NCBI GenBank assembly: GCA_037389465.1
Contig: JAZARR010000074.1
Location: forward strand, 1,984,001 to 2,048,000
Length of the DNA stretch: 64,000 nt
From: Baylisascaris procyonis
Taxonomy: Eukaryota > Nematoda > Chromadorea > Rhabditida > Ascarididae
Direction: 5' to 3'
Shown: in pieces, positions 15,058-32,200 of the stretch
Numbering within the stretch: position 1 is the first letter of the stretch
Layout of the letters: every line of letters begins with the position of its first letter
Translations under genes and position numbers: made by a program
The notes under the pieces: model-generated
Database searches by the model: none
Told to the model about the DNA's origin: nothing
What the model saw: only the letters and a program-made list of their open reading frames with translations

Positions 15058-15406
15058 GTGCTTCGTTCACGAAACAGCAAATCAAAAGGAGTTGTGTTTA
15101 GAAGTTCGACTTTGTAGTGTTGACTATATCAATTAAATACCATCGCTGTTATCTCTCTGGACGCTGTGTTAAAATTGCAGCACACTTCATGCCGATATCG
15201 TTTATGCATTGGTTCTTTATGTTTAAAGCTGATGCTAAGTTGTTTCGATATTCAGATATCGCTGCTCTGGCGTATTATATGTGTGTTCGCTAAGACTGTT
15301 GATTTGCGGACGCTTTGCTTTTTCTTGCTATTCATACTCGCGTAATTTTTCTAATTTTTTTTCCATTTCAGAAAGTTCGTATAAAATCAAAAATGAGAGG
15401 CATTTT

Positions 15407-15409
<3 letters not shown>

Positions 15410-15480
<71 letters not shown>
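15410..15480. repeat. (TA)n microsatellite
   Basis: Uninterrupted alternating A/T for about 71 bp. The flanks (TTTTTTCT before, GGACAGACAGACAG after) show no inverted repeat. Confidence 0.97.
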
Positions 15481-15482
<2 letters not shown>

Positions 15483-18400
15483 ACAGACAGACAGATATAA
15501 TGTATAAACACCTGAACATGGTGTCACCATAGCACGTTTGAGAGAAATTTGAAAAAAAAAAATTACGAGAATATGCTGAGTTTCTTCTAGTAGCTGATTG
15601 CTCTCTCCTTACTGCTAGCAAAGTAAACAGCTGCCACTCAGTGTTCTCATACGAGTGGAGCAGCGCGTCAAACGAGCTGGCACGAAACCCTTTTCTACAT
15701 TCCATTCAGCTGACCCATTTTATTTTATACGCTACCAGCAAATAATAAAATATGTAAAATAATGCGTCGGTATTTTTATTTTCATGTGCAAATCTTTTCC
15801 TTTTTCTATGGTACTGCCAATGTAAAAGGAGTGCAACTTTTTTGGTAAATTTCGATTTGAATGATATCTTCTGAAGTTGATGGGTGATGTGGAGAGGTAT
15901 TATTTGAGGTCATGCTGTGATGCAAATTATAGCCGTAGCTTGAGGTTAAATGTTTCTTGAGCTGGAACTACCCGACAAATAGACGCACACATGTGCACAT
16001 ACACGACGTTACCATAATTCACTATGCATTTGTGAATTTATAAAGATGAATAAAGCTGGATTTTACCTATATGCCTTATCCTTCTATTAATTAATATTTA
16101 TTAACGTTTATTTGACAATATTAATGTTGAAGAAACCAAAAAATTAGAGGGAATACAGAAAAGAGCACCAATATATAATATGCAATAAACAGATGATTAA
16201 TAAAGTGTATAAGACAAAAGGAAAATTATTATTGAGTGTTTGGCTTTTGTTGATTTATTTTTGTTTATTTATTTCAATCATTAGAGCATTCGTAACGAAT
16301 AAGTGTCTCTTCATATCGCTTTCACTTGCCCTAAAGCAATGCCTTTCTGATCCACTTCGCTGCTGTGGTCTTTAGGTCGGTCTTTCCTTCTTGCAGGTCG
16401 GTCGCGGGATCGGCCATTGAATGATACTTTCTTTTCGAACGATCGTTCTCTACTGGAATTTTATCTTATATTAATGTATTGATGTTTCCGACAAAGTTAC
16501 AGGAATATAAAATAAAGTGGATTTGCTTTCATTTTTTAATTTTTTTCGACTATTTTCTAAAAATATTATTCACATTTCAATGACTTGTTCTGTTGTTTTT
16601 GTTTGAAAACATATCGATGCGTTTGCCAATATTTGGAAGATGTCGATTCGATTCGATGGTTTTTTTATTTCATTTCATTGACACTTAGGTTGCATTGCCA
16701 CTTAATTACTGTTCATTAGTATCATATGACGAAAATATTTAGTTATACTGGGAGCATTTCTCATCATCAATTTAAATATATAAATTAATAGTTGAATTCG
16801 GAATTATTAACTGAAGAAAAAAATTAAAGAAATGATACTTTATTGATTGGCTGAAAATAAGAATTAAAAAAGAAAAAATTATGCTATTGAGGGATTTTTA
16901 TCGAAAATACAACAATCATTCGGAAATTTCTTCGATTTAGAAGAGGAAAATAAGTGGGAAAACATACTAGAGAGCATTATTGCAATATGCTTGCTTGATT
17001 AGTTAGTTCAACGATTGGTCAACGAAAAATAATATACGCAAAATGAGCTCTTCGTATTTTAGATTATCCGATTAGCGCAATAAGTCCTGTAGAATGGATT
17101 TGGTTGTTTTATGACCGAAGTGTTGGCAAATATACGCAAAAATTTTTTGACATTCTTAAATACTCATAGCTATTTCCTATCGTATTCGAACACCTTGAAA
17201 TATGCTAGAGCAGGTATGAATGCATAAACAATGGAGACATTACCATGATGCGTTTTCCCAAAACAAGCTCTAAGAATGTGAAGAAAGTAAATTACTTCAA
17301 AAATTGCAATGATTAACCATAAATGAAGAAGGTTTCTAATTCTTGGTGAGAATGTTATTCATATGACCATTAATCGTTTTGGATAGCGCTCATGAAAAAT
17401 AAAGAAAAAAAAAACAGTCGATGCTCCTCTCAAATGGGTCTAAGGAGGGAAAAAATTTTAATTACATCAAACTTGCTTCTTTTTTCTCTAAGGGAAAATA
17501 TTAATTGCTGATATTTATTCATTCAAAATCGTCCACTAAGATATGAGTGCACTTCATTTTTTTTTTTTTTTTTGCATGTGGCGAAAATTAAGCATGCAAG
17601 AAATCTTATGCAATAATTCTTAGCAATTTTCTGGTAAAAATGATACTCTATTGCCTGAGCTCAAAAGAGTAACATATATAATATAGGTATTTATTTACTA
17701 CCGGAAATTCCTTCCCTTCAATAGGTACTGATTAGTATCCTCTCCTAGCAAGCAAGTTCAACAGCTGACGGATTTTAAATAATCTCCCTCCATCTTTGTC
17801 TTGCTAGACCTTGCGAGAAGGAAGCCTCTATCTTGATATATTTTGAGAGAAAGCAAACTCTGCCACAATAGATCCTGAGAGGAGACAGCCTTTATCCTGA
17901 TAAACAATGGTTTTTTTCAAGTTTTGAAATGCCACAAGCATTGCTTTAATATGTACTCTGCTCTGAGGCAATAAGTGACAAATAGCCGCAAAAAAGCCTC
18001 ACTACTATGACAGTTCAACACGCTAGATATTAGTTTGAATGTCTTGATTTTCGGGCTTTCCAGCCACTTTTTAATCTTTTCTCGTTTAGCCATTTCTTGT
18101 TGGCAAAACCCATTTCTCGTGTTCCAACTTTTCAATTTCCACTATTTTTGACAGTGTAGTTCGATTCCGATTCACTCGATTGCCTCGTTCGGCGTATATA
18201 TTTCATTTCATTAAATAATTTTACAATGTTTCATTAAATACGATAAGTAACTAAAAATTTTTGTATGCATAATTTTTTACACCGATGGCATGACAACTAT
18301 TAAATCATTGATAAGCGGTTAAAATAACGATAAAGACTCACATACTTTCACCGCATCAACTAAATAATTACTCTCTAAACGATAAATCAAATCTTATTTA

Positions 18401-19757
18401 CTGCATGATTAGATTAGTTCGATATTTGAACGCCTATATTAGATAAATTAGAAAGATTCTGACAACAACAACAATCATTTACAACAGAAAATTAAAATTC
18501 CATTATGTAATAAATATATTTTATCTTCAATTAAAAAAAAAAAAATCCAACATTGCAATATATCATTGCAATGTCGTTGCAATATCATTACATACATCGT
18601 TACAATAATCAAGGTATTAGAGTTGCTCATCGTTTAGGCGATGATATGACCTATAGGTACAATGCGATTATGCTTGAAGATTGCCGACCGATCAGGAGTA
18701 AAGCTCACAGCTGAAAGTGTGTAGTAAATTGCAACAGTTGTTTAACATGTGTTGTATTTTTCGTGAAACTTAAGCGCATCTCGAACGTTTTTTTTTTCTT
18801 TGAGGTTTTAGAGAATATCGAAATGAAATGCATCAAATTATAAAAAACCGGTTTGTGTTGCATCCGTGACGTCCCGTTTTCTTATGTTCATCCATAGCTT
18901 CACATCGACATACCTCGTCTCGCAATTTGTCGTCGATGTTTATTTCATTGCAACTTCATTTTTCTCTCTTAATTCCTCTCTAAAACTTTAATTCCTACGT
19001 GCATAATATTTCGAGGTGTGTAATTACGTTGATTGACTAATATTTGACATTTGAATTAGCCAAATTTTAGTGGAGAATATAAATTTGATGTGTAATGAAT
19101 TACGAAAGATGAGAGCAATACGAGGTTGGATGATACATTCTACGATTATACTTATACGTTTGTCCACTAAGATATACTTGTTACCTATACCTATACCCTT
19201 ATCCACTAAGACAGGCTGTCACAAAAATATTGATGCACACTTGTTTTGTTTGTTTAAAAAAAAAAAAAACTAGAAACAAGAGTGAAGCCAATTGAAGTAT
19301 TTGTTTGCTGCTCAAAAATACATACTACCTGTGGAAAATACATACTGTAGCTTTTATTATAACGCAAGATTGTTTGGAATTCTCTTTTCCGGTTTCGGTA
19401 TTGATGGGAAATGAGAAAGAGATGGGGAGGGGGGGGGGGGGGGGTTATACGACAAACAAATTAATGGAACTTTCTGCGCAATCTGTGTAATCATAGGATA
19501 GGTATCATCCGAAATATTAGGATTGAGAACGAGACGATCTCGAATCTCTATCTTATTCCCAAATCAAATAAAAGCGGCTACAAGGAACTGCGGTTGTCCG
19601 CATAGCTGTCCACTCGCTTCCCGATAGGAAGTTAATCGTAGAACGTCAACATTCAATGTTGCTTTTAGGTTGTATTAAGAGATTCTAGAGAGTTGAATAT
19701 TTTGCTACTGAACTCCTCGAATATTAGCCGACTCTTATTCACGTGCATCATCACATT
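15481..19757. other. AT-rich spacer
   Basis: No supported gene. A minus-strand open stretch at 17917-18135 is charged and lysine-rich but has no splice context or known motif. A pure G run lies at 19428-19444. Confidence 0.55.
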
Positions 19758-19874
19758 CTACACTTCGGGTGGTGGAATTTTCATGGCGTGTTCCCCATTG
19801 CAACGAGGCGTTTCGTGTGGGTGCTGCGTCAATCGGCTTACGTCGTTGGCGTTCGCTGCGTTCGCATTGCCCAT
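19758..19874 (-). CDS. Candidate start exon, MGNA-type (N-myristoylation) N-terminus
   Basis: The minus strand holds a 38-codon ORF that begins MGNANAANANDVSRLTQ and ends PPPEV before a stop. Its CpG-rich DNA stands out from the AT-rich surroundings. The product of a full gene is not recognised. MGN followed by small residues fits an N-myristoylation site; cAMP-dependent kinase catalytic subunits and FMNL-type formins start this way, but I cannot choose between them. A strong donor (GTAAGC) sits inside the ORF after the 11th codon (MGNANAANAND) at about 19841, and weaker GT sites lie at its end. No second exon was found on the minus strand down to position 1, so the first intron would have to exceed 19 kb or the signal is false. 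Confidence 0.35.
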   Translation of the reverse strand: MGNANAANANDVSRLTQHPHETPRCNGEHAMKIPPPEV

Positions 19875-24132
<4,258 letters not shown>

Positions 24133-25703
24133 AAATGATCATTTGCTTGGTCAGATCCAATGCAAAACCAACAGGACCATTTCCTGTTTGACTTCATAAC
24201 ATTTTTAAGGTGATGCTGTTGATGTTTATTACGCATCATGATTGGACCACTATAATATGGAAAGCAATAGGCCAAAGAAACAATTTAATTTTTAGTCAAG
24301 CACATATGTAAGAAGATGCTGAATCCTTTTCCATGCGTTAAATAGAGCATTGCGATTACTGTTTAGTAAAATGAGAGAAAGCTGAAGGTAAATAAAGTAA
24401 TCTTACTGAAGGTATTGAATGTTTTCTGCAAAGAGTGATTTTTCCTCCGAGGAGGGTTTTCACGAACGGATGTCCCTGATGTATGATGATTGGGGATGCA
24501 AGTGGCGAATCTCTATGTGCCGTGTCCGGTCGGTTGATTGATAAAGCCTAATAAGGCTTATTTGTTTATTTATTTATAGGTTTATTTATTTACTTTTTGA
24601 ATATTTATTCAACGATACGATTCACTGAAATCAGTTAAGAAAGGCGGCTATCGTTTCATAGTCGATAAGACACATTTACGCTTATTTAAACGGCTGATTT
24701 TTACGATAGTGTGATAATTTATTACTGTCTATTAAGTCGGTGAAAACCGGAAATCATGAAATAAAATCACAGTATCGAAACTGCAACTTATTCCAGCACC
24801 GACTTGCGCATTCTAAAAAAAAACGCAAACAAAACTAAGACGCCATCAACATTACCGTAAATGTTTTAACATTTCTTGGTAATGCGCTCAAATAATGGGA
24901 GATGATATTATGGTTTGAAACTTTTTGGAAAGGAAACAGTAAAATATGAGATGGATTTGAATTATACATCGCTTTGATAGGATACACGATCGGATATATA
25001 TGGGGCATCGGGTACACCATTATTTATTATTTATTTATTTATTTATAAAGGTCAACTTGCTACTGGTGGCAATCTTTTCTTTCTTATCACTTTAGACATT
25101 GTTTCATTATTACGGGCATCGAAGAAGTTTTTCAAATCAGCATCTCTGAACAAATATTTCAAACATAATTTGTTATTCGCCATTAGTGTTCCGTGTAAGC
25201 CGGTTGTGCTTTGCATTTCTTCCTCACTTTTAAAAAAAAAAAATACAAAACGCTATCATTTAATATGTTGGAGTGAAACGTATAATGATAAAGGCTTACA
25301 CTGGAATACGAACGGTGTCTTTATTGTGAGAGAATTGTTGTTGATAGTAGTGAGAGAAGAGAAGTTTCAATGAAGAACTCAGATTCGTAAAGAAAATATG
25401 AGCTTATATTTGTGTTCGGCATATATCGTAACTTGACTCGAAATTTCTATTTGCTCTACTATTGAGATGATATTGCTGATTGCTTATCGTTTTTCCTTAA
25501 AAAATCCTCCCTCCCCCCACCCCCCCCCCTCCCTCCTCCACCCTCACTTCTGCTCTCTTACCGCAGTTGCGTGGGCGTTAGGTACATAATCCACTTTCGT
25601 GATTTTCCATGCTAGGAGTTGCCTTTATGTCGGACTTCTTCCTATGAGGATCGTCGGAATGGCTGTAATTCAAGAAGGATGTGCTTAAGCACTCAGTGAT
25701 ATA
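24133..25703. other. Spacer upstream of ell-1
   Basis: Mostly AT-rich, with a C-rich tract at about 25507-25550 some 200 bp before the ELL start. The ELL promoter should lie here, but no clear TATA or initiator was found. Confidence 0.5.
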
Positions 25704-25711
25704 TTTTGCAG
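25704..25711 (+). promoter_or_regulatory. Probable trans-splice or 5' UTR splice acceptor of ell-1
   Basis: TTTTGCAG matches the nematode 3' splice-site consensus and lies 29 nt before the chosen ELL start codon. It could receive a spliced leader or join an upstream non-coding exon. The sequence alone cannot tell which. Confidence 0.4.
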
Positions 25712-25740
25712 AGGGGTATTGTAGCGGTTTGAGGATCAGA

Positions 25741-28700
25741 ATGCAGGCCGCGTCGCCGAATGGAGCTGAAGATGCGGGCGTCGCGGCTTTGGAGCTTGTT
25801 CCCCTCCACGCCGATACGGCTGCCAGTAGTGAACAATCGGCAATGATGGTAAAATTAACCGATGAAAGTATCGCTGCAATTCGCAAAGCTCAACGTTCTT
25901 GTCTTCCGATTAAAATGAGGATGGATCCACAGGTAATATATCCACAGATAACATTTAATTTATTTCTATTCTTTTCTTGCTCCCTTGAAGAAATTGAGTT
26001 ATATTTCAGCGACGAATAAAGCCCTTCAGTATTTGTACTCTCGAATTTTTCTTTCATTTATATTATTTGTAAGGGAATTTTTTTTTCAATAAAATGTAGC
26101 TCTTTGCACCTCATTAAATTTAAATATTAAACGCTACCTAATATATAATTTTTTGATGCAAAAATATTTCATAATTTTGCATTTAATTAATTCTGTGATA
26201 AAGAAATGTGCATTTTAGTGTGCGCTTGATTTAGCATTTAGAAATAATTTCTGATGCTATGACCGAAATAATCACTACTAAATATTTTGCATTTTCTGCA
26301 TTATTCTGATGCAATTGCATTTGCCTTATACAATATCATTTCAATAATGTTATTGATATTATTTTTTTCACATATTTTGTTTTTCTTATTCAGTCATTTA
26401 GCTCTCGTTGTTTAGCTGAGATGGATCTTTAATTTACTCTAGTATACTTTTTATAGGGTGGTCAAATCGAGATTGGCGTCGGTGAGAATGCGATGAGATT
26501 TCGTTTTGTTGTGCAGCAATTGCCTGGTACACCAGCGGATGCTGTGGTCTACGATCGTGTACGTGGCTATCGTGCTACCGCTTCGTTGCAATCCAAAGTA
26601 CAGGTAAATGTTTCTGCATAGTTTTTTTTTTTTTAAATTCATTTAATTTGATGAATAAGTATGAGAAAAACACTCATTGATTTGCATTCTAATAATGGAT
26701 TTAATTTGTTTTCCGCATTCATTCGTATATTTGTTTGTATGTGCATTTATTTGTTTATTTTTTTTTTATTTTCCCTCAAGTTTAATTACTTTTTTTTTAG
26801 TCGATTTTTTCATAGTTACTACCGTGTTCTACGTCTATGAAAGAATTTAGTGTTCACATATGGTTTCTTCCATTTTTTTTTTACACTATAACTACAAGAA
26901 CTATTTTTGCTGTCATTGAATGATGGAAACAGCAAGAAAACGCTTCATTATTTTTAATAAAATTTCTTGTCAATTTGCCAAATTTGCATATCCGCACATA
27001 TTTGTGCGTTTTGAAATTTCCTATCATAGATATTTCAATGATCATTTGAACGGCATTATAAATGTTTTATTTTGTTCGAAGTGAACATTTTCACAAAAGA
27101 GAAATTTATCTTTCCACTACAATTGGCATCTGTAGAAAATCTTTCTTTTTTTTTTTTCTTTTTAAATACATGTGATACATCATTGAATTTACTTTAACAT
27201 CAATCATCATCGTTTATTGCTTTCAGTGCTATTTTTTTTTCCAGTACTTTAAATCGTCTCTTAAGTGGAAGAATTGTTCATTTCTTACTTTCAGGAAATT
27301 TTATAGGACCTATTAATTTCAGCTTTTTTTTTGTTTTATCTCTCATTTTCCATAATCTTTCTAATTTTTTTTTTCTCTTCATTCGAGTCCCTCAATTATA
27401 AAGTAGTGATTGAAACGTCACTTTAAAACAACTAAATGAGCACTTTCTATGGTATAAAGGGCGTAAACAAGCGATTTTTAAAATTGGATGTTAGTCGTGT
27501 CTTTGATGCCTATATAAATTTACTCTTATTGTCATAAAAAGTATAGCGTATGTTTCACATGCTGTTCCCCTCTACCTACTTCTCGCTGGCAATCAAAGTT
27601 CACTCAACTTCGATATAATTTTCGTTTTTTAATTTTAATTTTCATACTCAACATTTATTGATTTGCGTTTAGAAGAATAAATATGGTTTGAAGAGGTTAA
27701 CGAGCAAATTAATGTGCGCATTTGTAATTATTATTAATGTATGTTTAGATACAAGCAACGGAGAAGACATTCGCTGAAACACGCGAGAAGGCACAGAAGT
27801 TAGCCGAGGAGGAGAAAAGAAAAGCGACGAAGGACGTGACCAGGTAAGACATATATAGTCATTCTGTTATCCGTCCGACTTAATGCTGTTTTTAAGACAA
27901 ATCCTTCGAGGTTACTTTTATGCAATTCTATACTGTATCATGCAAAGCATGTAATTTACCATCCATGATATCTTACTCTGCAATTTTATTCTGGATCGCT
28001 GCATTCAGCTTTCGTTCAAGCATACTTTATCAACAATAGTATTATAATCTAAATTTATTTGTAAATACCCAGGGGTTTCTTATTTCAGTCTATCTAAACT
28101 ACCGTTTCATGTAACTAACATCCTATTTCTTCATTCGCAAACTCATTCTCTAAATACTTCCACCCATGAGCAGAACTCAATTTTCGAAAATTACGGACAA
28201 CACAGACCTCATCTTAACCATAACCGTTCTTTCTAAATGCCCGTCTCAAGTGTAAATAAGCCCTGGGAATTGTGGAAGCAATTATATCTAGAACCAGTAA
28301 ACGTATATATATCATTAACGAAATCGGTTGAAAAAAATACCAAAATTGTTAGCATAGGTAAGTGAATGATGCAAACAATGATAAATGATTAGGGATTTTC
28401 CAATGAAGTAATGAAAATTTTGAAATCCTATAAAAGCATAAATGGAATGAGGGTTCTTTTATGAGTAAATCCAGTAAAGAAATGCCTTGAAGGCACTTAT
28501 TTCTTGCGCCTCGAATCGGAGTCTATCAGTGCCAGGTGATTAAAGCATTCGGTATGTTTTCGGTGCAGTAATGTTGCACCAAAGTGAGGCCGTTAAATAA
28601 ATGAAGTTGTATATTGAAGACAGCGTCGTGATCAAAGACCGGTGACGGTGAAACGTGCGACGAATCCACTCGCGATTGGTGCACAACGTCCGAGCCCTTC

Positions 28701-29175
28701 ATCTTCAAACTTTCAAAAAAATCATTCCTCAGATTCATCTAAAACTAATCAACCAAAGGTTAGCATGCATTGCTGCGATTTCTGTTCATTCATTTTATTT
28801 ATAATATTTGTATTTGATCTACCCCATTTATCGTCTGCTTCCAGTATAACATTTTGGAGGAACAGGAGACTCATGTAGAGAGTTGAAAAGAAAGTAAAAA
28901 CGATGCGGATCCTCTTTAAGGCTGAACAGTGTGTCCTCGCAAATGCCAGCTCCTCTCTTATATGCCCACTTTCCTAGATTGATTTCAATGTCAAAAGTTT
29001 TATTTTCGCTGTCTTTGGACTACTGTAAGTTTGTGGTCCACAAATATTATCCTCCGGATTATCGTTCTTGCAATTTCAAGGCATGTGTACAAATTTCTTT
29101 TTCAGGCAGCAAACAATTCACAAAGCGGGTCAAATGCTGCTGGCTCTGGTTGGTTCATTTAAACCCTCATACCTT

Positions 29176-29222
<47 letters not shown>

Positions 29223-32200
29223 TTTGTTTATTTATTTATTTATAGGAATTGTAAATTTCCGAGGGGACTTGATTGTAAGTGATGAGTTTGATCTTTCCAT
29301 CGATATTTTATCCGGCTGCAGCGTGTTATGGAAGTATTCCCACTCCTATCCATGTAGGTATGCTTTAAGGTGTATTCATATTAGTATACATCGATAAGGT
29401 GTCCCACTCTTAGTATATAAAAAGGGCAGAATATTTACACTTATAATCATTTCTTAAACAGAGAAAAGGGCTTCATTTCATGGGGGGACGAGGGTTAGGT
29501 ATTTGGATTGCAGTGATTTTATATGGTTTCATTTTGCGACGTTCAAGACTTAGTTTGTTATTTGATGTTTTGAATGTAACACAATGCGATTTATAAGACT
29601 GCAATCATTTTAGGGAGCTTAATTTTTTCGGCACTGATAGAGTGAGAAAAGGAGATAGGTTGAAATGTGTCTTCTTTGTTGCATTGAGGACGATCATTTT
29701 CTAGCTTATTATTGATGAATAAATTGTATTCAGCGGGTGCACGTTTGGTACGTGCGGAATTATCGCGGAAGCCGCTGCGTAAACGCGTAATCCATTTGGT
29801 GGTGTTGGGCAGGTTCCGCAATGCGGACGAAGTGATCGCTCAATTAAGGAAAGAAGCGATCAATGAAGACGGCGTTCAAGAGGCCGCTAAAGCTCGCGAC
29901 ATTGTTGACGAGGTGTTTATTAATTTGGATTTATTCAGGGAAAGGAACAGAATATACCCTATGATCGGTACATTTTGATGTGCTGGAGTTATGGTTGTTG
30001 GTGTTCTACTTAGCTAATTTGACAGGATGTTACCCTTCCAGGTAACGTGATCTTTTCTGATTAGATTTGTTTAGACCTCAGCGTGACGCATAAGTGCAAA
30101 ACTTTGGGACTTCAAATGGTTGTCAAAACCACTGAAATACGATTTAAATTGCTGTGATGTTTAGTGCTTCCAATTGAAGTTGTTTTTTCCTTTCGCTCAC
30201 CAAGATAATGCTTTATTCACAGTAACCATTGTCGTATGTTTTAGTAATATTGGAGGTTTTATATAAGAAATTGTGACATAAAGTGAATGCTTTCGGCGAA
30301 ATAAATCATATTCCTGCATAAACTTGTAAAGCATGATTTGTTCATTCGAGCAAATGTGAAATGCACTGACTCATTATTGCCACCTTGCTTTTTCATCGGT
30401 TTATTTAATTTTAGGTATCGGAGACGGGTAAAGAAACGGGTCGACTGCAACTTAAGCAGTCTTTATACAATGAGGTTCGTTAACGCAATATTTTATCTCT
30501 TCATTGCTTACGTTAAGGTGTATTCCGTTGATGGTAATGAGTGGATTATAAAGTTTTTACATCGTCGATGAATATTATATGAATTAATTTTCCTCAGCAA
30601 TATTTTACTCCCATTGTGGGAATAGGAGAGTATTAATAAAAGAAGCACCGATCAGAGTTGAACACTTTCGCTATGAACGAAATTGCATTTACTCTGAATC
30701 GCATATTTATATTTTGAATAATTGAGCATTCAGTTTTTTTTTGGATATATTATCGTATTTATGGTGAATAACAAAATTTAACTAAGTTTAAAAAAAAAAT
30801 GGGAAAAAATTTTAGAATTTATATTTTAGATTATTGATAGTGTTTAGCAGTAATACGAAAAAGAATAATGGCAAAAAGAAATTAAATAAGGAAAATTAAG
30901 ATATTGGTATCGTTTGCGTAATAACATAAACATATTATTTTGACAAGTGGCAGGTATATTAAGGTGGACGCTCGCTGGCCGGGTTTCAACTCAGATGAGA
31001 AGAGTATGGTGCGTAAAATTCTATCGGGTAATACGAGTAGCGTATCAAATTTCGCGCCAACTCGTAGATCCGGTATTGCGCCGCCACAAGCGCCACCAGT
31101 TACGCATAGTAACAATATTAGCCCTGAGGGTATGATATCTATTGATTATATTTTCGAAGTTTTTTCGTGGTAAATGTATTTCTTCTTTCTTTCTCTGACT
31201 TATCGATGACCATCATTTGTGCTTTTCTGAAATACGCGCAAATATATCGGTCATTTTCCGAGTTCATATTTGCGTCTAATTTTTTTCTCGAGCAATTGTT
31301 GAAAAAAAGATTTTCTTTTCTAGGTAAGATTTTAGCAAGCCTAGAGCGACATTTGAACTTTTTTTTTTTTTGAAAAAGTTGAATTTGTTTTTTCAATAAT
31401 TAACGAAAATCTTTTCGAAAATTTTGTACAAATTTATTTCGATTGTGATTTTTCCATCTCAACTTCATTTGTCATCTTTGCCATTATTTTTGACTGAGAT
31501 GAGGTCTTGGATTTTCTAATAAAAAATTTTATTAAATGGTTTATTCAGAAAGAAATCGAAGAGAATTATATCGATTTATTGTTTCTTTCATTGATTTACT
31601 ATTTCATTCAGATTTTGAAATTTCCTAACTCGATCACCTTCTAAATTTTACTCTTTTATCTTTAATGTTATAAAAATCGGCAATTGTATGACGTATCTGA
31701 TGTGAATATGATTTGTAGCAATTCCAACACCGCCTACATCATCAGGGCAACAACAACGTGTGATAGCTCAATCTTCGGGTGGTTCACGTAAAACATCACC
31801 CAAATTATGTCCTCTTCCGGCAACGGCTGTCATCAATAAAAGCCCACCCACATCGAATAGTTCAAATAGCGGTATAGTTAGGTAAGTTGCTTCTCACTTC
31901 AGCACTTATAAGCATCGTCATTGGAAAGTCTGTTTGTTAGTGTTAGCAAATTGTATGTGAATCATATGTAAGACAATCATGACGTTTTCTTGTTGTTGAT
32001 AAAATGGTGGAAGGGTGTACCGCTTGGAATGGAACCGAACAATCGGCACAATCATTTAACTGCTTGTTTAATGTTTTCTTTGATAAAATTTGACAGTCTT
32101 GTGACATTACGCATACAATTTTTTTAAATTAATTTTTGATCTTTGTACCATTCAGTAATGTTTTGCTAATTAATCATTTTCGTTGCCGACGATGTTGAGG

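Larger units (their letters stand above)
1264..15409. other. AT-rich gene-poor stretch
   Basis: About 14 kb with dense stops in all frames. It contains a polypyrimidine tract (3186-3260), a tRNA-like stretch (4943-5015), long T runs (8240-8253, 8968-8991), a G-quadruplex motif (11734-11763) and degenerate ATAAAATAAT repeats (14940-15057). No exon with both splice sites and a coding look was found. It could be a very long intron of the minus-strand gene that starts near 19.87 kb. Confidence 0.6.

Noticed and set aside
15281..15705. ORFs of repeated Ile-Tyr across the (TA)n array
   Set aside because: They are translations of the microsatellite on both strands. The same holds for the other TA arrays.
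17917..18135. 72-codon lysine-rich minus-strand ORF
   Set aside because: There is no acceptor or donor of quality, no known motif, and the composition matches the AT-rich surroundings.
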